This document shows positions 28,793 to 38,363 of a DNA stretch of 64,000 bases, one piece after another. A program made the translations under genes and the position numbers. The notes below the pieces were generated by a model, which worked only from the letters and a program-made list of their open reading frames with translations, had not been told where the DNA came from and searched no databases. The stretch's first letter is position 1. Each line of letters opens with the position of its first letter. Origin of the DNA: Providencia rettgeri (lineage in GTDB: Bacteria; Pseudomonadota; Gammaproteobacteria; Enterobacterales; Enterobacteriaceae); contig NZ_CP163512.1 of assembly GCF_041075285.1 (NCBI RefSeq), forward strand, positions 2,294,001-2,358,000, read 5' to 3'.

Positions 28793-29401
28793 GTGCTGGA
28801 ACAACTCAATCTTGATCTGTTTAACCTGATCAATGCCGCACCAGAAACTGCAAGCGGAACGATTGCGATGGCTAATGTGATTGCTAAACGCTTAGTACTT
28901 ATCTTCCCACTATTTACGGTTGCTTGTTGGTTCTGGGGAGCCCAGCCAAACATGACTCGCCAGCGAGCCTTTGCCTGTAAAGCGGCGATTGCTATTGTGG
29001 TAGGTCTCACTATCTCATGGGTGATTGGTTATTTTGCACCTCACGACCGTCCGTTTGTCATGGGGATTGGTACTAACTTCTCCGATCATGACGCAACGCC
29101 CTCATTCCCAAGTAACCACGGTACCATCGTGTTTACCTTTGCATTTGCCTTCTTGTTCTGGCTGAGAACTTGGGTTGGCCTTGTGATGATGATCCCTGCC
29201 ATTGTTATTGCATGGTCACGAATTTACCTTGGTGTTCACTGGCCTTTAGATATGGCGGGGGCCTTTATCCTTGCTATCATTGCTTGTGGTTTAGCACAAA
29301 TACTGTGGTCGTTTGGCGCCAATAAAATTCAAGCCCCCATCACTCAACTCTATCAGTCAATTTTTGGTTCGCTTATTCGTAAGGGTTGGTTCCAACCTTA
29401 A
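28793..29401 (+). CDS. ybjG: YbjG, undecaprenyl-diphosphatase (PAP2 type)
   Basis: 202-residue inner-membrane phosphatase that recycles undecaprenyl pyrophosphate. Five or six membrane segments carry the three PAP2 motifs: the first around APHDRPF (a variant of KxxxxxxRP), PSFPSNHG (PSGH-type) and SRIYLGVHWPLDMAG (the SRxxxxxHxxxD motif). The start codon is GTG, with GAGG nine bases upstream; this fits the E. coli N-terminus (MLENLNL). In PmrA-regulated species it can be induced with lipid A modification genes. dacC and gstB, its E. coli neighbours, lie a few kilobases downstream. Confidence 0.93.
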   Translation: MLEQLNLDLFNLINAAPETASGTIAMANVIAKRLVLIFPLFTVACWFWGAQPNMTRQRAFACKAAIAIVVGLTISWVIGYFAPHDRPFVMGIGTNFSDHDATPSFPSNHGTIVFTFAFAFLFWLRTWVGLVMMIPAIVIAWSRIYLGVHWPLDMAGAFILAIIACGLAQILWSFGANKIQAPITQLYQSIFGSLIRKGWFQP

Positions 29402-29413
29402 TCATTTCTGTTT

Positions 29414-29446
29414 AAGTACTGGTGGCAAAAAACGCCAGTACTTTTT
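29414..29446 (+). terminator. ybjG terminator
   Basis: Stem AAGTACTGG/CCAGTACTT with loop TGGCAAAAAACG, then TTTTTCC, 12 bp after the ybjG stop. Confidence 0.75.
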
Positions 29447-30252
29447 CCTTTATTAAAGTTTGCGCTAAATCAACTTTTCTTTTTATTTTTTATCTGCAAA
29501 TAAAATAAATTTTTATTTATCAAATAATTTTATAAACAAAAATTTAACAAATATTTTGTTACCCTTTTTAATTATTTTTTTCGACGCAAAAAAAGTGCTC
29601 TAAACACCACCTGAAAAAATAAAAATTAATTAATATATACTCCTAACCCCATGACCTAATTGTAGAGTTAATCACTCACTAAATCATTATTATAAACTTA
29701 TAATAGTCTTTATTTATCAAATAGTTAAATCATAATAGTTATATTTACAATACCCTAGTATCACGGTGAAGCTCAATAATGAGATTAATAGAGATTACAA
29801 AGCAAACAGCACAATAATATTCATTAATATAATAATATTTTTCTAACAGAATATTATTCTGTCTTTATTTGTCTTAATAAATTGGATTTTTCTAACTTAA
29901 AAAAAACGACAAAAAATAAACTTAAGTTAAATTCCATTAACATTTTTATAAAATCTGATGTTTTCATGCAATCTAAGGGGATATTTCTCTTTTGAGATGA
30001 TGATCACGGCATTTTGTTCTGGTAAAATATAAATTCACACCCTCAAAATCCAAGCTTAAAAATTACTGATAAAATTACAAAACTGATTGAAAATGAATTT
30101 AATCTAAATTTTAGTTTTATTTCCAATCAGATTGTTACGTAAAAGAAAGCTCTTTTTATTAAGTGATTAACCGTACCAAAAGATTAAAACTCAGTAACAG
30201 CTTTCGCTATTACTTTAAATAAATTTTTTGACTTTTATTTTTGGAGACTATT
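29447..30252. other. Long AT-rich region upstream of sdaC
   Basis: About 800 bp of very AT-rich DNA with no supported ORF, no repeat and no recognised RNA. It contains a CRP-like site at 29993-30008 and several A/T tracts that could bend or bind H-NS or Lrp. The length is unusual for this gene-dense window and may include a long sdaC leader. Confidence 0.4.
29993..30008. promoter_or_regulatory. Candidate CRP site upstream of sdaC
   Basis: TGAGA-N6-TCACG matches the CRP consensus TGTGA-N6-TCACA in 8 of 10 positions, about 245 bp before the sdaC start. E. coli sdaCB is CRP-activated, which makes this plausible. Confidence 0.4.
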
Positions 30253-31569
30253 ATGGACGCAACTAAAGTTGGTTCCATCGACAAAACAGCCTCGCAAACA
30301 GGGAGCAGTAAAGCTTGGCGTAAAACAGATACAGTATGGATGCTGGGTTTATATGGTACAGCTATCGGTGCTGGTGTTCTGTTTTTGCCTATTAATGCCG
30401 GTATGAGCGGGTTACTTCCTGTTCTATTAATGCTTGTTCTAGCCTTCCCAATGACCTTTTTTGCTCACCGTGGCTTAACACGTTTCGTTCTTTCTGGCTC
30501 CAAAAAAGAAGGTGACATCACTGAAGTTGTTGAAGAGCATTTTGGACGTACCGCAGGTAACTGGATCACTCTGCTGTATTTCTTTGCTATTTATCCTATT
30601 CTGCTCGTTTATGGTGTATCCATCACCAATAACGTCAATAAATTCTTAACCGAGTTATTAGGCGTTGGTGCTCCACCACGCTGGCTATTGGCGCTGATTC
30701 TAGTCGGCGGCGTTATGGCTATCGTTGCATTTGGTGAAAAGTACATCGTTAAAGTCATGAGTATGCTGGTGTTCCCATTCATTGCGGTACTGGTGGCTTT
30801 CTCTTTATACATGATCCCACATTGGTCTACGGATGTATTAAGCACCCTCACTTGGGATGGTATTGCTCAAGCCACGGCACATTCTGGAGGACAAAGTATT
30901 TGGGTCACCATCTGGTTAACAATCCCTGTAATGGTGTTCGCATTTAACCACTCCCCGATCATCTCTGCATTTTCTGTCGCAAAACGCGAAGAATATGGCG
31001 ATGATGCAGAACAAAAATGTTCACGCATTTTAGCATCAGCACACATCCTGATGGTTCTGACAGTGATGTTCTTCGTCATCAGTTGTGTATTTACTTTATC
31101 TTCCGCTGATCTTGCACAAGCAAAAGCACAAAATATCAGTATTCTTGACTATCTGTCTGGTTACTTTGATCAGCCATTCATCAAATACGCAGCCGCAATC
31201 ATTGCATTCATTGCAATTATCAAATCATTCTTAGGTCACTATTTAGGTGCTCGTGAAGGTTTCAATGGCTTAGTTGAACGAGCATACCGTGCAAAAGGCA
31301 AAACCGTTGATATTCGTAAATTAAACCGTGGTACAGCTGTCTTTATGCTAGTGACCACTTGGTTAGTGGCTACATTAAACCCAGGCGTTCTAGACATCAT
31401 CGAAAGCCTTGGTGGCCCTGTTATTGCTATCTTACTGTTCTTGATGCCAATGTATGCAATCAGCAAAGTACCAGCTATGCGTCAATACTCAGGTAAGATC
31501 AGCAATGTATTTATCGTTATTATGGGTCTGGTCGCTATCTCTGCGGCAACATATAAGTTATTCTTCTAA
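30253..31569 (+). CDS. sdaC: SdaC, serine/proton symporter
   Basis: 438-residue inner-membrane serine transporter with about 11 helices. AWRKTDTVWMLGLYGTAIGAGVLFLPINAG and FNHSPIISAFSVAKREEYG are hallmarks of the HAAAP family subgroup of SdaC. The ATG at 30253 is chosen because GGAG (30243-30246) lies six bases upstream; a TTG at 30241 is part of that ribosome-binding region. The N-terminal 25 residues are longer and more Ser/Thr-rich than in E. coli. sdaB follows by 74 bp, giving an sdaCB serine uptake and degradation operon. Confidence 0.95.
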   Translation: MDATKVGSIDKTASQTGSSKAWRKTDTVWMLGLYGTAIGAGVLFLPINAGMSGLLPVLLMLVLAFPMTFFAHRGLTRFVLSGSKKEGDITEVVEEHFGRTAGNWITLLYFFAIYPILLVYGVSITNNVNKFLTELLGVGAPPRWLLALILVGGVMAIVAFGEKYIVKVMSMLVFPFIAVLVAFSLYMIPHWSTDVLSTLTWDGIAQATAHSGGQSIWVTIWLTIPVMVFAFNHSPIISAFSVAKREEYGDDAEQKCSRILASAHILMVLTVMFFVISCVFTLSSADLAQAKAQNISILDYLSGYFDQPFIKYAAAIIAFIAIIKSFLGHYLGAREGFNGLVERAYRAKGKTVDIRKLNRGTAVFMLVTTWLVATLNPGVLDIIESLGGPVIAILLFLMPMYAISKVPAMRQYSGKISNVFIVIMGLVAISAATYKLFF

Positions 31570-31643
31570 TTGAAGCCCTAGGTAGCTATTAAGAATGATA
31601 GCTACCTAATTTCAATGACTTTCTACAAAAGGAAGCACTGAAT

Positions 31644-33011
31644 ATGATTAGTGTATTTGATATCTTCAAAATCGGCATCGGCCCTTCAAGTTCCCACACC
31701 GTCGGTCCAATGAAAGCGGGCAAACAATTCGTTGACGACCTTATCGCGCAAAATTTACTGACTAGTACAACTCGTATTGCCGTTGATGTATACGGCTCAT
31801 TGTCTCTGACGGGTAAAGGTCATGCTACCGATATGGCGATCATCATGGGGCTGGCAGGAAATTTACCCGATACCATTGATATTGACGCTATTCCTGCATT
31901 TATGCGCAACGTCGAACAAACAGGTAAGCTTTTACTGGCTCAAGGACAACATGAAGTCGATTTCCCTGTCGATGGTGGCATGAATTTTCACAGCACAAAT
32001 TTACCACTCCATGAAAATGGGATGACAATCACCGCGTTTGCGAATAATGACATCCTGTACAGCAAAAATTATTACTCTATTGGCGGTGGTTTTATCGTTG
32101 ACGAAGAACATTTTGGTCAAGCCGATGAAAGTGCCGTTCAAGTTCCATACCCTTTTAAATATGCCGCTGATTTACAAAAGCATTGTAAAGAAACGGGTTT
32201 ATCACTTTCTGCCCTCGTTATGCAAAATGAATTAGCATTGCGCAGCAAAGATGAGATCCAACAGTATTTGTCCTCCGTTTGGGATGTGATGAAAGCGGGT
32301 ATTGAACGTGGAGTCACCACGGAAGGTTTATTACCGGGTCCACTGCGGGTACCTCGCCGTGCAGCGGCTTTACGCCGTCAATTAGTCACCACTGACAGTA
32401 CCAATATGGATCCAATGGCGGTTATTGATTGGATCAATATGTATGCTCTTGCAGTCAATGAAGAAAATGCAGCGGGTGGTCGGGTGGTGACCGCGCCAAC
32501 TAATGGTGCCTGTGGTATTATTCCAGCGGTATTAGCCTATTATGATAAATTTATTCGCCCTGTGAATGAAAACTCCTATACCCGTTATTTCCTTGTTTCA
32601 GGGGTAATTGGTGCGCTGTATAAAATGAATGCCTCCATTTCAGGGGCTGAAGTTGGCTGCCAAGGGGAAGTCGGCGTTGCCTGTTCAATGGCCGCTGCTG
32701 GGCTTGCGGAATTGATGGGAGGTAGTCCTGAACAGGTCTGTATCGCCGCTGAAATTGCAATGGAGCATAATTTAGGGCTTACCTGTGACCCTGTTGGCGG
32801 TCAAGTTCAAGTACCCTGCATCGAACGTAATGCAATCGCTTCAGTTAAAGCCGTTAACGCCGCTCGTATGGCATTACGTCGTGTCAGTGATCCACGAGTT
32901 TGCCTCGATAAAGTTATCGAAACCATGTACGAAACGGGTAAAGATATCAATGCAAAATATCGTGAAACTTCACAAGGTGGACTCGCCATAAAGCTGGCGC
33001 ACTGTGAGTAG
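31644..33011 (+). CDS. sdaB: L-serine dehydratase, iron-sulfur dependent
   Basis: 455-residue enzyme that deaminates L-serine to pyruvate and ammonia. It begins [23 protein letters not shown], the conserved regulatory-domain start, and carries cysteines of the 4Fe-4S cluster in [26 protein letters not shown] and [14 protein letters not shown], with a C-terminal tail similar to E. coli SdaB. Coupling with sdaC points to sdaB rather than sdaA. The stop is followed by a terminator at 33031 and the degenerate repeat copy. Confidence 0.94.
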   Translation: MISVFDIFKIGIGPSSSHTVGPMKAGKQFVDDLIAQNLLTSTTRIAVDVYGSLSLTGKGHATDMAIIMGLAGNLPDTIDIDAIPAFMRNVEQTGKLLLAQGQHEVDFPVDGGMNFHSTNLPLHENGMTITAFANNDILYSKNYYSIGGGFIVDEEHFGQADESAVQVPYPFKYAADLQKHCKETGLSLSALVMQNELALRSKDEIQQYLSSVWDVMKAGIERGVTTEGLLPGPLRVPRRAAALRRQLVTTDSTNMDPMAVIDWINMYALAVNEENAAGGRVVTAPTNGACGIIPAVLAYYDKFIRPVNENSYTRYFLVSGVIGALYKMNASISGAEVGCQGEVGVACSMAAAGLAELMGGSPEQVCIAAEIAMEHNLGLTCDPVGGQVQVPCIERNAIASVKAVNAARMALRRVSDPRVCLDKVIETMYETGKDINAKYRETSQGGLAIKLAHCE

Positions 33012-33030
33012 TTTTATTTATTCCGCGACA

Positions 33031-33058
33031 AAAATGCCTGCAATACGCAGGCATTTTT
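33031..33058. terminator. sdaB terminator (bidirectional)
   Basis: Stem TGCCTGC/GCAGGCA flanked by AAAA and TTTTT, so it can work in both directions. It also forms the distal hairpin of the degenerate repeat copy that follows the converging gene at 33168. Confidence 0.85.
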
Positions 33059-33155
33059 CAGACTGCTGACAAACATACAAGGTTTGGCGGCAGATTGGAT
33101 AGGTTTTGTGAATAAAGCGGGATAACATCCTTTTTATTCCCGCTTTATATTACTG
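33059..33155 (-). repeat. Degenerate terminator-associated repeat, copy 3
   Basis: About 97 bp related to the distal half of the core: read on the minus strand it contains AAACCTATCCAA, the GCCGCCAAACC...GTCAGCAGTCTGA hairpin region and then the sdaB terminator. The CAAAGTGGGA hairpin is replaced by TAAAGCGGGA/TCCCGCTTTA, and the internal palindrome with half-site GAAAATCAATA is missing. No duplicated stem lies on the proximal side. Confidence 0.7.
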
Positions 33156-33167
33156 CCTAAGAATCAA

Positions 33168-34796
33168 TTAAAATAATGAAGGGAAAGATTGATCTTGTAC
33201 CGTCGAAAATACTGTTTCTACTGATTTTTTAGTGTCTTGAGCTACATTATTAATGGTTGTTTCAACAGTTTGTTTAAACTCGCTAATACTTGCTGCTAAA
33301 GAGGCAATACGCGAATCATCGGCAACCACAGTGCCATTAATAACAAGAGACTGACTAAAACTATCTCCCCCACGGATCAAGCCTGCATTCATACCTAAAT
33401 TTTGAGCTGAACCACCTAAAACGGAGGATTTTCCTTGTTCCTTAGCGTCTTGTTTCGTTGTTTCTGTTTTTGATGAAAACTCAATCACTTTCGTCGTTCT
33501 AGTATGACTACTTGCAGGTTGGTCTAATACTTCCTCTCCTTCTTTCGCAATTTTACTAACTTCAGAGAACATTTGTTTGAGTCGTTGGTTACTATCTTTT
33601 TTTTCTTTCTCAACTAATAACTCGAACTTAGCGTATTTTTCTTGTGAAATTTTTAACTCACTTTCTAGGCTGGTGATTTTTTCTGATAACTCAGTTTCTT
33701 TTTTCGATAACGCGTCAACGCGTTTTTGTAGTGCTTGGGCTTTAGATCGCGTTGTGCTTTCAACTTGTTTTAATTTTTCTAGTTTAGTATTTAATTCTGC
33801 CACCTCTTTTTTTAATTTATCTATTTTGCCTTCTAATTTATCATTATTCTGATTGTTTTCATTCAGCTGTTTATCTAAATTATGAATCAATTCATTTTTT
33901 ATATTGATTTTTGACTCAAGACCAGTAATTTTATTTTCTTGCTCCTTGTTTTTGTCACTCTGTTTTATTAGTCTTTTTTCAATATCATTTTTCTTTTTAT
34001 TAACATCATCAAACTTTACTTTCAATTCTTCACTTTCTAACTTAGCATTTTCTAATTTCACTTTTAACGATTCAATTTCTTTACGTTGAGATGCCATACC
34101 TTCTTCTAAGCTAGTTATTTGCTTTTTATTTTTGGTGATTTCATTATTTAATGAAACAACTTCTTTTTCCTTAATCTCTAATGACTGGGTTAATTTATCT
34201 AATTTATTCAAAGTCTCTCGATTACTGTCATTTTGCATTTCCAATTCTTTATTTTTATTTTTTAATTCCTCTTTTTGAGCATCGAGTTGTTGTTTAGCCA
34301 TTTCTAATTCTTTATTTTTTTTGATTAAATCAACATTAGCATCAGCGAGTTGCTTTTGTAGTCCTTCATATTTTTCAATACCATTTTGTAAAGCCCTAAG
34401 CGCATTACCCCCTTTGATAAAAGAGTTTTTATCGTTGGTTTTTCCAATATCATTCTGAGCCGTACCACCAACTAACTCATTATTATTTAGCCCTTTATTG
34501 GTGCTATTACCGCCTTCAACTTGACCATTATTTGTACCGTTATTACGCGCCTTCGCCCCCTTCATGACATGATTATTCGTATGTTCATTGACGGTATCTC
34601 CCCCTTTAACAATTCCACGACCATTCCCTGAATCAATGCCATCGCCAGATTGCATTACACCGCTATTTATCCCTTGATTTACTGCCTTTCCACCATAAAC
34701 GGTATTGTGACCTACATTATTATCGCCTGTTTGTTTGTTGCCCATTGCTAATAACTCTTGAAGTCTAGCATCGATAGTTTTAGAGGATGTATTCAT
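33168..34796 (-). CDS. Orphan coiled-coil protein flanked by Gly/Asn-rich repeats
   Basis: 542 residues from the ATG at 34796, which has GGAG eight bases upstream; a longer start 22 codons earlier lacks this. I do not recognise a family. Residues ~30-145 contain about seven 15-residue units of the form VxxGGxxxNxGxNxG (for example VYGGKAVNQGINSG, IVKGGDTVNEHTNN, QVEGGNSTNKGLNN). Residues ~150-430 are a continuous Lys/Glu/Asn-rich coiled coil. Two more repeat units (VLGGSAQNLGMNAG, LIRGGDSFSQ) follow, then a Ser/Thr-rich end. There is no signal peptide or membrane helix. It is AT-rich, monocistronic and convergent with sdaB. It could be a secreted or cytoskeletal-like filament protein; this is a guess. 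Confidence 0.85.
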   Translation of the reverse strand: MNTSSKTIDARLQELLAMGNKQTGDNNVGHNTVYGGKAVNQGINSGVMQSGDGIDSGNGRGIVKGGDTVNEHTNNHVMKGAKARNNGTNNGQVEGGNSTNKGLNNNELVGGTAQNDIGKTNDKNSFIKGGNALRALQNGIEKYEGLQKQLADANVDLIKKNKELEMAKQQLDAQKEELKNKNKELEMQNDSNRETLNKLDKLTQSLEIKEKEVVSLNNEITKNKKQITSLEEGMASQRKEIESLKVKLENAKLESEELKVKFDDVNKKKNDIEKRLIKQSDKNKEQENKITGLESKINIKNELIHNLDKQLNENNQNNDKLEGKIDKLKKEVAELNTKLEKLKQVESTTRSKAQALQKRVDALSKKETELSEKITSLESELKISQEKYAKFELLVEKEKKDSNQRLKQMFSEVSKIAKEGEEVLDQPASSHTRTTKVIEFSSKTETTKQDAKEQGKSSVLGGSAQNLGMNAGLIRGGDSFSQSLVINGTVVADDSRIASLAASISEFKQTVETTINNVAQDTKKSVETVFSTVQDQSFPSLF

Positions 34797-35014
34797 AGAT
34801 ATAACTCCATTTAATTTTATATTTAAAATCCATATTGAAACAAAAATTATTTTATTAATCATTAAAAGGCAAATGATTGGGTTTATTATTAAATACCCCT
34901 AAATATATTTCAATTGAAGTTTATCTGTAAAATCGCCGAGTGCTACCAATAAAATGATAACTTGGCTGAATGTTATTTTTAATTTAATTTCTATAATTAC
35001 AGGCCTAATACATT

Positions 35015-35040
35015 AAAAAGACCTCAAATGAGGCCTTTTT
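35015..35040. terminator. dacC terminator
   Basis: Short stem with arms A(A)GACCTC/GAGG(T)CCTT around AAAT, with A/T tracts on both sides, 20 bp beyond the dacC stop. Bidirectional in form. Confidence 0.75.
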
Positions 35041-35060
35041 ATATTTAAACGCAGTTTTAA

Positions 35061-36266
35061 TTAACCAAAAATTGCGCTCCACCAACCACTAATTGTTTTC
35101 ATAATGTAATCCCAAATACGCCCAAAAAAGCCTGCTTCTTCAACTGCGTTTTTTGCAACGAGTGGATGCTGCTCAATCACTTCATCATTAAGAATAAAGT
35201 TAATTGTCCCAACGGCTTGGTTTTTCGCTAATGGTGCTTCTAACGAATCGTTCGTTAGTTGAATATCGACTTTCAAATTTTTCAATTGGCCTTTAGGGAT
35301 TGTCACAGAAACATCGTCTGCTACCCCTAACGCCACTTCAGAAGTATCACCAAACCAAACTCGCTGTTTTTTCAATGTTGCATCGGCTTTAATTGGTGTC
35401 ACCGTTTCGAAAAAACGGAACCCCCAAGTAAGCAGTTTTTCACTTTCCGTAAAACGCACGCGATCACTTGGCGCACCTAACACAACCGAGATCAACCGCA
35501 TATCCCCTTCCGTTGCCGAAGCCACTAAGTTATGGCCCGCACCACTCGTGTGCCCAGTTTTCACGCCATCAACTTTTAAGTTTTGATTCCATAACAAACG
35601 GTTTCGATTAGGTTGGCGGATTTTATTGAACGTAAATTCTTTCTCTTTATGCAGAACATATTCATCAGGGACATCGCGGATCATCGCTTGTGTTAATAAT
35701 GCCATATCCCGTGCTGTACTGTATTGCCCTTCAGAATCTAGACCATGAACAGTTTTAAAATGTGTATTTTTCAAACCTATCTGTTGAACATATTGATTCA
35801 TCAAACTCACAAATGAATCTTGGCTCCCTGCGACATAATCCGCAAGGGCAATGCTGGCATCATTACCTGATTGAATCACAACACCTTTATTGAGATCCAG
35901 CACCGAAACACGGTCTTTTGGCTTCAAAAACATCAATGATGAGCCTTTTAGTACAGGGTTACCTGTCGCCCATGCATCTTCCCCGACGGTTACCATGTCC
36001 TGCGGTGTAATTTTCCCCGCTTTTACCGCTTGGCCAACCACATAACTTGTCATGATTTTGGTTAAGCTAGCAGGATCTAAACGCTCATCAGGATTACCTG
36101 ACGCTAAAATCTTCCCACTATTGTAGTCCATCAAGACATACGCTTTTGCATCGATTTGAGGAGCAACCGGTGTCTCTGCCGCGTAAACACTGGTGCTAAC
36201 GGCTATCAAAAGACTCAACCCAATACCTGCTCGACGGGTTTTTAGGGGCAACATATTTTTACTCAT
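35061..36266 (-). CDS. dacC: D-alanyl-D-alanine carboxypeptidase (PBP6-like)
   Basis: 401-residue low-molecular-mass penicillin-binding protein that trims the terminal D-Ala of peptidoglycan pentapeptides. A signal peptide (cleavage near YAA/ETP, residues 28-31) is followed by SLTK at 67-70 with nucleophile Ser67, the SGN motif in IQSGNDAS and KTG in [13 protein letters not shown]-terminal amphipathic helix ([22 protein letters not shown]) anchors it to the membrane. ENs such as [14 protein letters not shown] favour DacC over DacA, and the gstB neighbour and ybjG nearby match the E. coli dacC locus. Confidence 0.88.
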   Translation of the reverse strand: MSKNMLPLKTRRAGIGLSLLIAVSTSVYAAETPVAPQIDAKAYVLMDYNSGKILASGNPDERLDPASLTKIMTSYVVGQAVKAGKITPQDMVTVGEDAWATGNPVLKGSSLMFLKPKDRVSVLDLNKGVVIQSGNDASIALADYVAGSQDSFVSLMNQYVQQIGLKNTHFKTVHGLDSEGQYSTARDMALLTQAMIRDVPDEYVLHKEKEFTFNKIRQPNRNRLLWNQNLKVDGVKTGHTSGAGHNLVASATEGDMRLISVVLGAPSDRVRFTESEKLLTWGFRFFETVTPIKADATLKKQRVWFGDTSEVALGVADDVSVTIPKGQLKNLKVDIQLTNDSLEAPLAKNQAVGTINFILNDEVIEQHPLVAKNAVEEAGFFGRIWDYIMKTISGWWSAIFG

Positions 36267-36484
36267 CGGTTATTCCTTCACTTAATGCTAACTATTTAAA
36301 ATAACTATCCGATTACTCACATCACTAAACGATGAACCCTTCGCTGTGACAAAAATTGCTAACTCATCATAATATAAGGCTTTATTTCCACTAAGACCAC
36401 CAATAGGAAATAAAGATTTGCCTGAAAGCGAATTTAATCTATCTTAACGCTGGCTAATGACAAAAAATCAATTAGGAGACTGCA

Positions 36485-37108
36485 ATGTTAACTGTCTGGG
36501 GACGTGCCAATTCTTCCAATGTCAAAAAAGTACTTTGGTGCTTAGAAGAATTAAATGTGCCTTATAATCAAAAAGATGTAGGAGGTCCATTTGGTGGACT
36601 TGATACACCTGAATATCAAAAACTCAATCCAAACAGCACAATCCCAACTCTACAGGATGATGACTTTGCGCTGTGGGAATCAAACTCGATTTTACGTTAC
36701 CTTACGGAAAAGTTTGATCATTCTCACTTATTGCTTGCAAAGGATGTACAAGAAAAAGCAGCAGCCGATAAATGGATGGATTGGAGCAACGCCAATTTAT
36801 TCGATCATATCAAACAGATGATGAACAAAATTGTTCGTGTCCCCGAAGCCGATAGAGATCCAGAACAAGCAAAAGGGATTTACGCTAACATCAACAGACT
36901 GCTGAAAATTGCCGATGACGCATTAGCCCATCAAGCTTATTTCAGCGGTGACAAATTTGGTATTGCCGATATCGCGATTGCGCCACTATTTTACCCATGG
37001 CACGAAATTGCGACCGAACGCCCTGAATTTAACCACTTAGAGCGCTGGTACCAACAACTCACCACACGCCCTGCATTCCAAAAAGTTGTGATGACGCCAA
37101 TTAAATAG
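36485..37108 (+). CDS. gstB: Glutathione S-transferase, GstB type
   Basis: 207-residue cytoplasmic GST. The N-terminal thioredoxin-like domain has MLTVWGRANSSNVKKVLWCLEEL, the glutathione-binding NPNSTIPTLQDDDFALWESNSILRYL, and the C-terminal helical domain has FSGDKFGIADIAIAPLFY and ERWYQQLTTRPAFQKVVM. It is closest in pattern to E. coli GstB (YliJ), which also lies beside dacC. The last eight bases overlap the 3' end of the convergent yeeZ. Confidence 0.87.
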   Translation: MLTVWGRANSSNVKKVLWCLEELNVPYNQKDVGGPFGGLDTPEYQKLNPNSTIPTLQDDDFALWESNSILRYLTEKFDHSHLLLAKDVQEKAAADKWMDWSNANLFDHIKQMMNKIVRVPEADRDPEQAKGIYANINRLLKIADDALAHQAYFSGDKFGIADIAIAPLFYPWHEIATERPEFNHLERWYQQLTTRPAFQKVVMTPIK

Positions 37109-37928
37109 TCATCAACATATTATTCGGGTTTGGATATTGATATTCGAACCCGAGTTCTTGGCAAATCCGATTTCCGTTTATGACCTTACCGTCAGCGTTA
37201 TTCTCTGAATCGATAAATTCAGGGGGAATCAACCCCAGTGAATTCGCGGCTTGGGTATAGAATTCGGCTCGTGTTGGATGAATTGGTGCACACAAATTAT
37301 AAAGATGCCCACCTTCTGTTTGGTTAAGTAATGTCAAAATGGCTGCTATCACATCATCTTGATGTACCATATTGACAGGTTGCATTGCACCTTTAACCCC
37401 CGTTTTACCTGCTAAAAAACGCCCTGCATGGCGCTTTTCCCCCACCAGCCCTGCTAAACGCAACACATCCACAGAAATATTTGGCAGTTGATGCAACCAA
37501 TTTTCAGTATCAATCAGCGCCTGTGCAGAAGCTGTCGCCCCTTCAAGTGGAGAATCTTCGGTCATCTCGCCACTTTGTTCCCCATATACCGCAGTTGAAG
37601 ACGTAAAAATAACTTTAGGTATTTGAAACGCCATTGCACTATTGACCAACTCCTCAATAGCGAACACATAATGTTCCACATTCACTTTAGAAGGTGGCAA
37701 CAAAATGACTAATGCATCACTCGATCCCATTAATTGTATTAAGTCATCTTCTTCGCATTCTAATTTGGGCGTCAGTTTCAACGGATAGCACTCAATACCG
37801 ACACCACGAGCCGCATCGATACCATCCGTGGTTGTTTTCGTCCCTACCACTTGAATGCCTCTGGCGAGTAGTGCTTGTGCTAATGGCAATCCCACCCAAC
37901 CTAGCCCAATAATTGTGACTTTTTTCAT
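37101..37928 (-). CDS. yeeZ: YeeZ, NAD(P)-binding epimerase-like protein
   Basis: 275-residue Rossmann-fold protein related to sugar-nucleotide epimerases but lacking a full YxxxK site. The dinucleotide motif IIGLGWVGLPLAQALL is at residues 6-21; KVIFTSSTAVYGEQSGEMTE and VDVLRLAGLVG follow. The substrate is unknown. It is located directly upstream of the divergent his operon, as in E. coli. Its stop codon lies inside the gstB reading frame (8-bp convergent overlap), so no terminator can separate the two 3' ends. Confidence 0.92.
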   Translation of the reverse strand: MKKVTIIGLGWVGLPLAQALLARGIQVVGTKTTTDGIDAARGVGIECYPLKLTPKLECEEDDLIQLMGSSDALVILLPPSKVNVEHYVFAIEELVNSAMAFQIPKVIFTSSTAVYGEQSGEMTEDSPLEGATASAQALIDTENWLHQLPNISVDVLRLAGLVGEKRHAGRFLAGKTGVKGAMQPVNMVHQDDVIAAILTLLNQTEGGHLYNLCAPIHPTRAEFYTQAANSLGLIPPEFIDSENNADGKVINGNRICQELGFEYQYPNPNNMLMTI

Positions 37929-38173
37929 GTTTTGACTCCAACTCGGCTAACTGGCTGATATTTTTCTTAGATTAGCTGAAAACCATAAAACTTCCGAATA
38001 GATTTTCTGGGGAATTAATCACTATAAAACTCGCTCAACTAATTATTATTGGTTATTTTTTAAAAAAAGGTTGCATTCATAGGGGGAAATCGGATAGGTT
38101 GAATACCAATGAGTATTTAGTTAGCACAATGAATGTTTAGTCATTCAGTTATATTAAGAGAACGGAAGACATT

Positions 38174-38221
38174 ATGAATTGTATTTCACGCAACCATCAT
38201 CATCACCATCATCCTGATTAG
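38174..38221 (+). CDS. hisL: HisL, his operon leader peptide
   Basis: 15-codon peptide MNCISRNHHHHHHPD with six consecutive His codons (five CAT, one CAC). Translation stalling at these codons when histidyl-tRNA is scarce prevents the attenuator from forming. E. coli HisL has seven His before the same PD end. The leader lies between the his promoter region and the terminator at 38288. Confidence 0.95.
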   Translation: MNCISRNHHHHHHPD

Positions 38222-38287
38222 TCTTTCGGGCGATGTGTGCTGGAAGACGATCAACGAATCTTCCGGTGGCTGAAATGCAAATGAGAG

Positions 38288-38320
38288 AACCCTCGGAAGA
38301 TTATCTTCCGAGGGTTTTTT
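38288..38320 (+). terminator. his operon attenuator
   Basis: Stem AACCCTCGGAAGA/TCTTCCGAGGGTT followed by a run of T ends the leader about 40 bp before hisG. Upstream segments GGAAGACGATC and CGAATCTTCCGG can pair with each other or with the terminator arms, giving the alternative antiterminator folds expected for His-codon-coupled attenuation. Confidence 0.92.
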
Positions 38321-38363
38321 TATATTAAAACAAAAAGTTATTAAAGGAATATGGGGTAAGGTT

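Noticed and set aside
34797..34862. 22-codon hydrophobic N-terminal extension of the coiled-coil gene, resembling a signal anchor
   Set aside because: The GGAG site serves the internal ATG at 34796; the upstream ATG lacks a Shine-Dalgarno and the extension is encoded by very AT-rich leader DNA. If it were used, the protein would be membrane-anchored.
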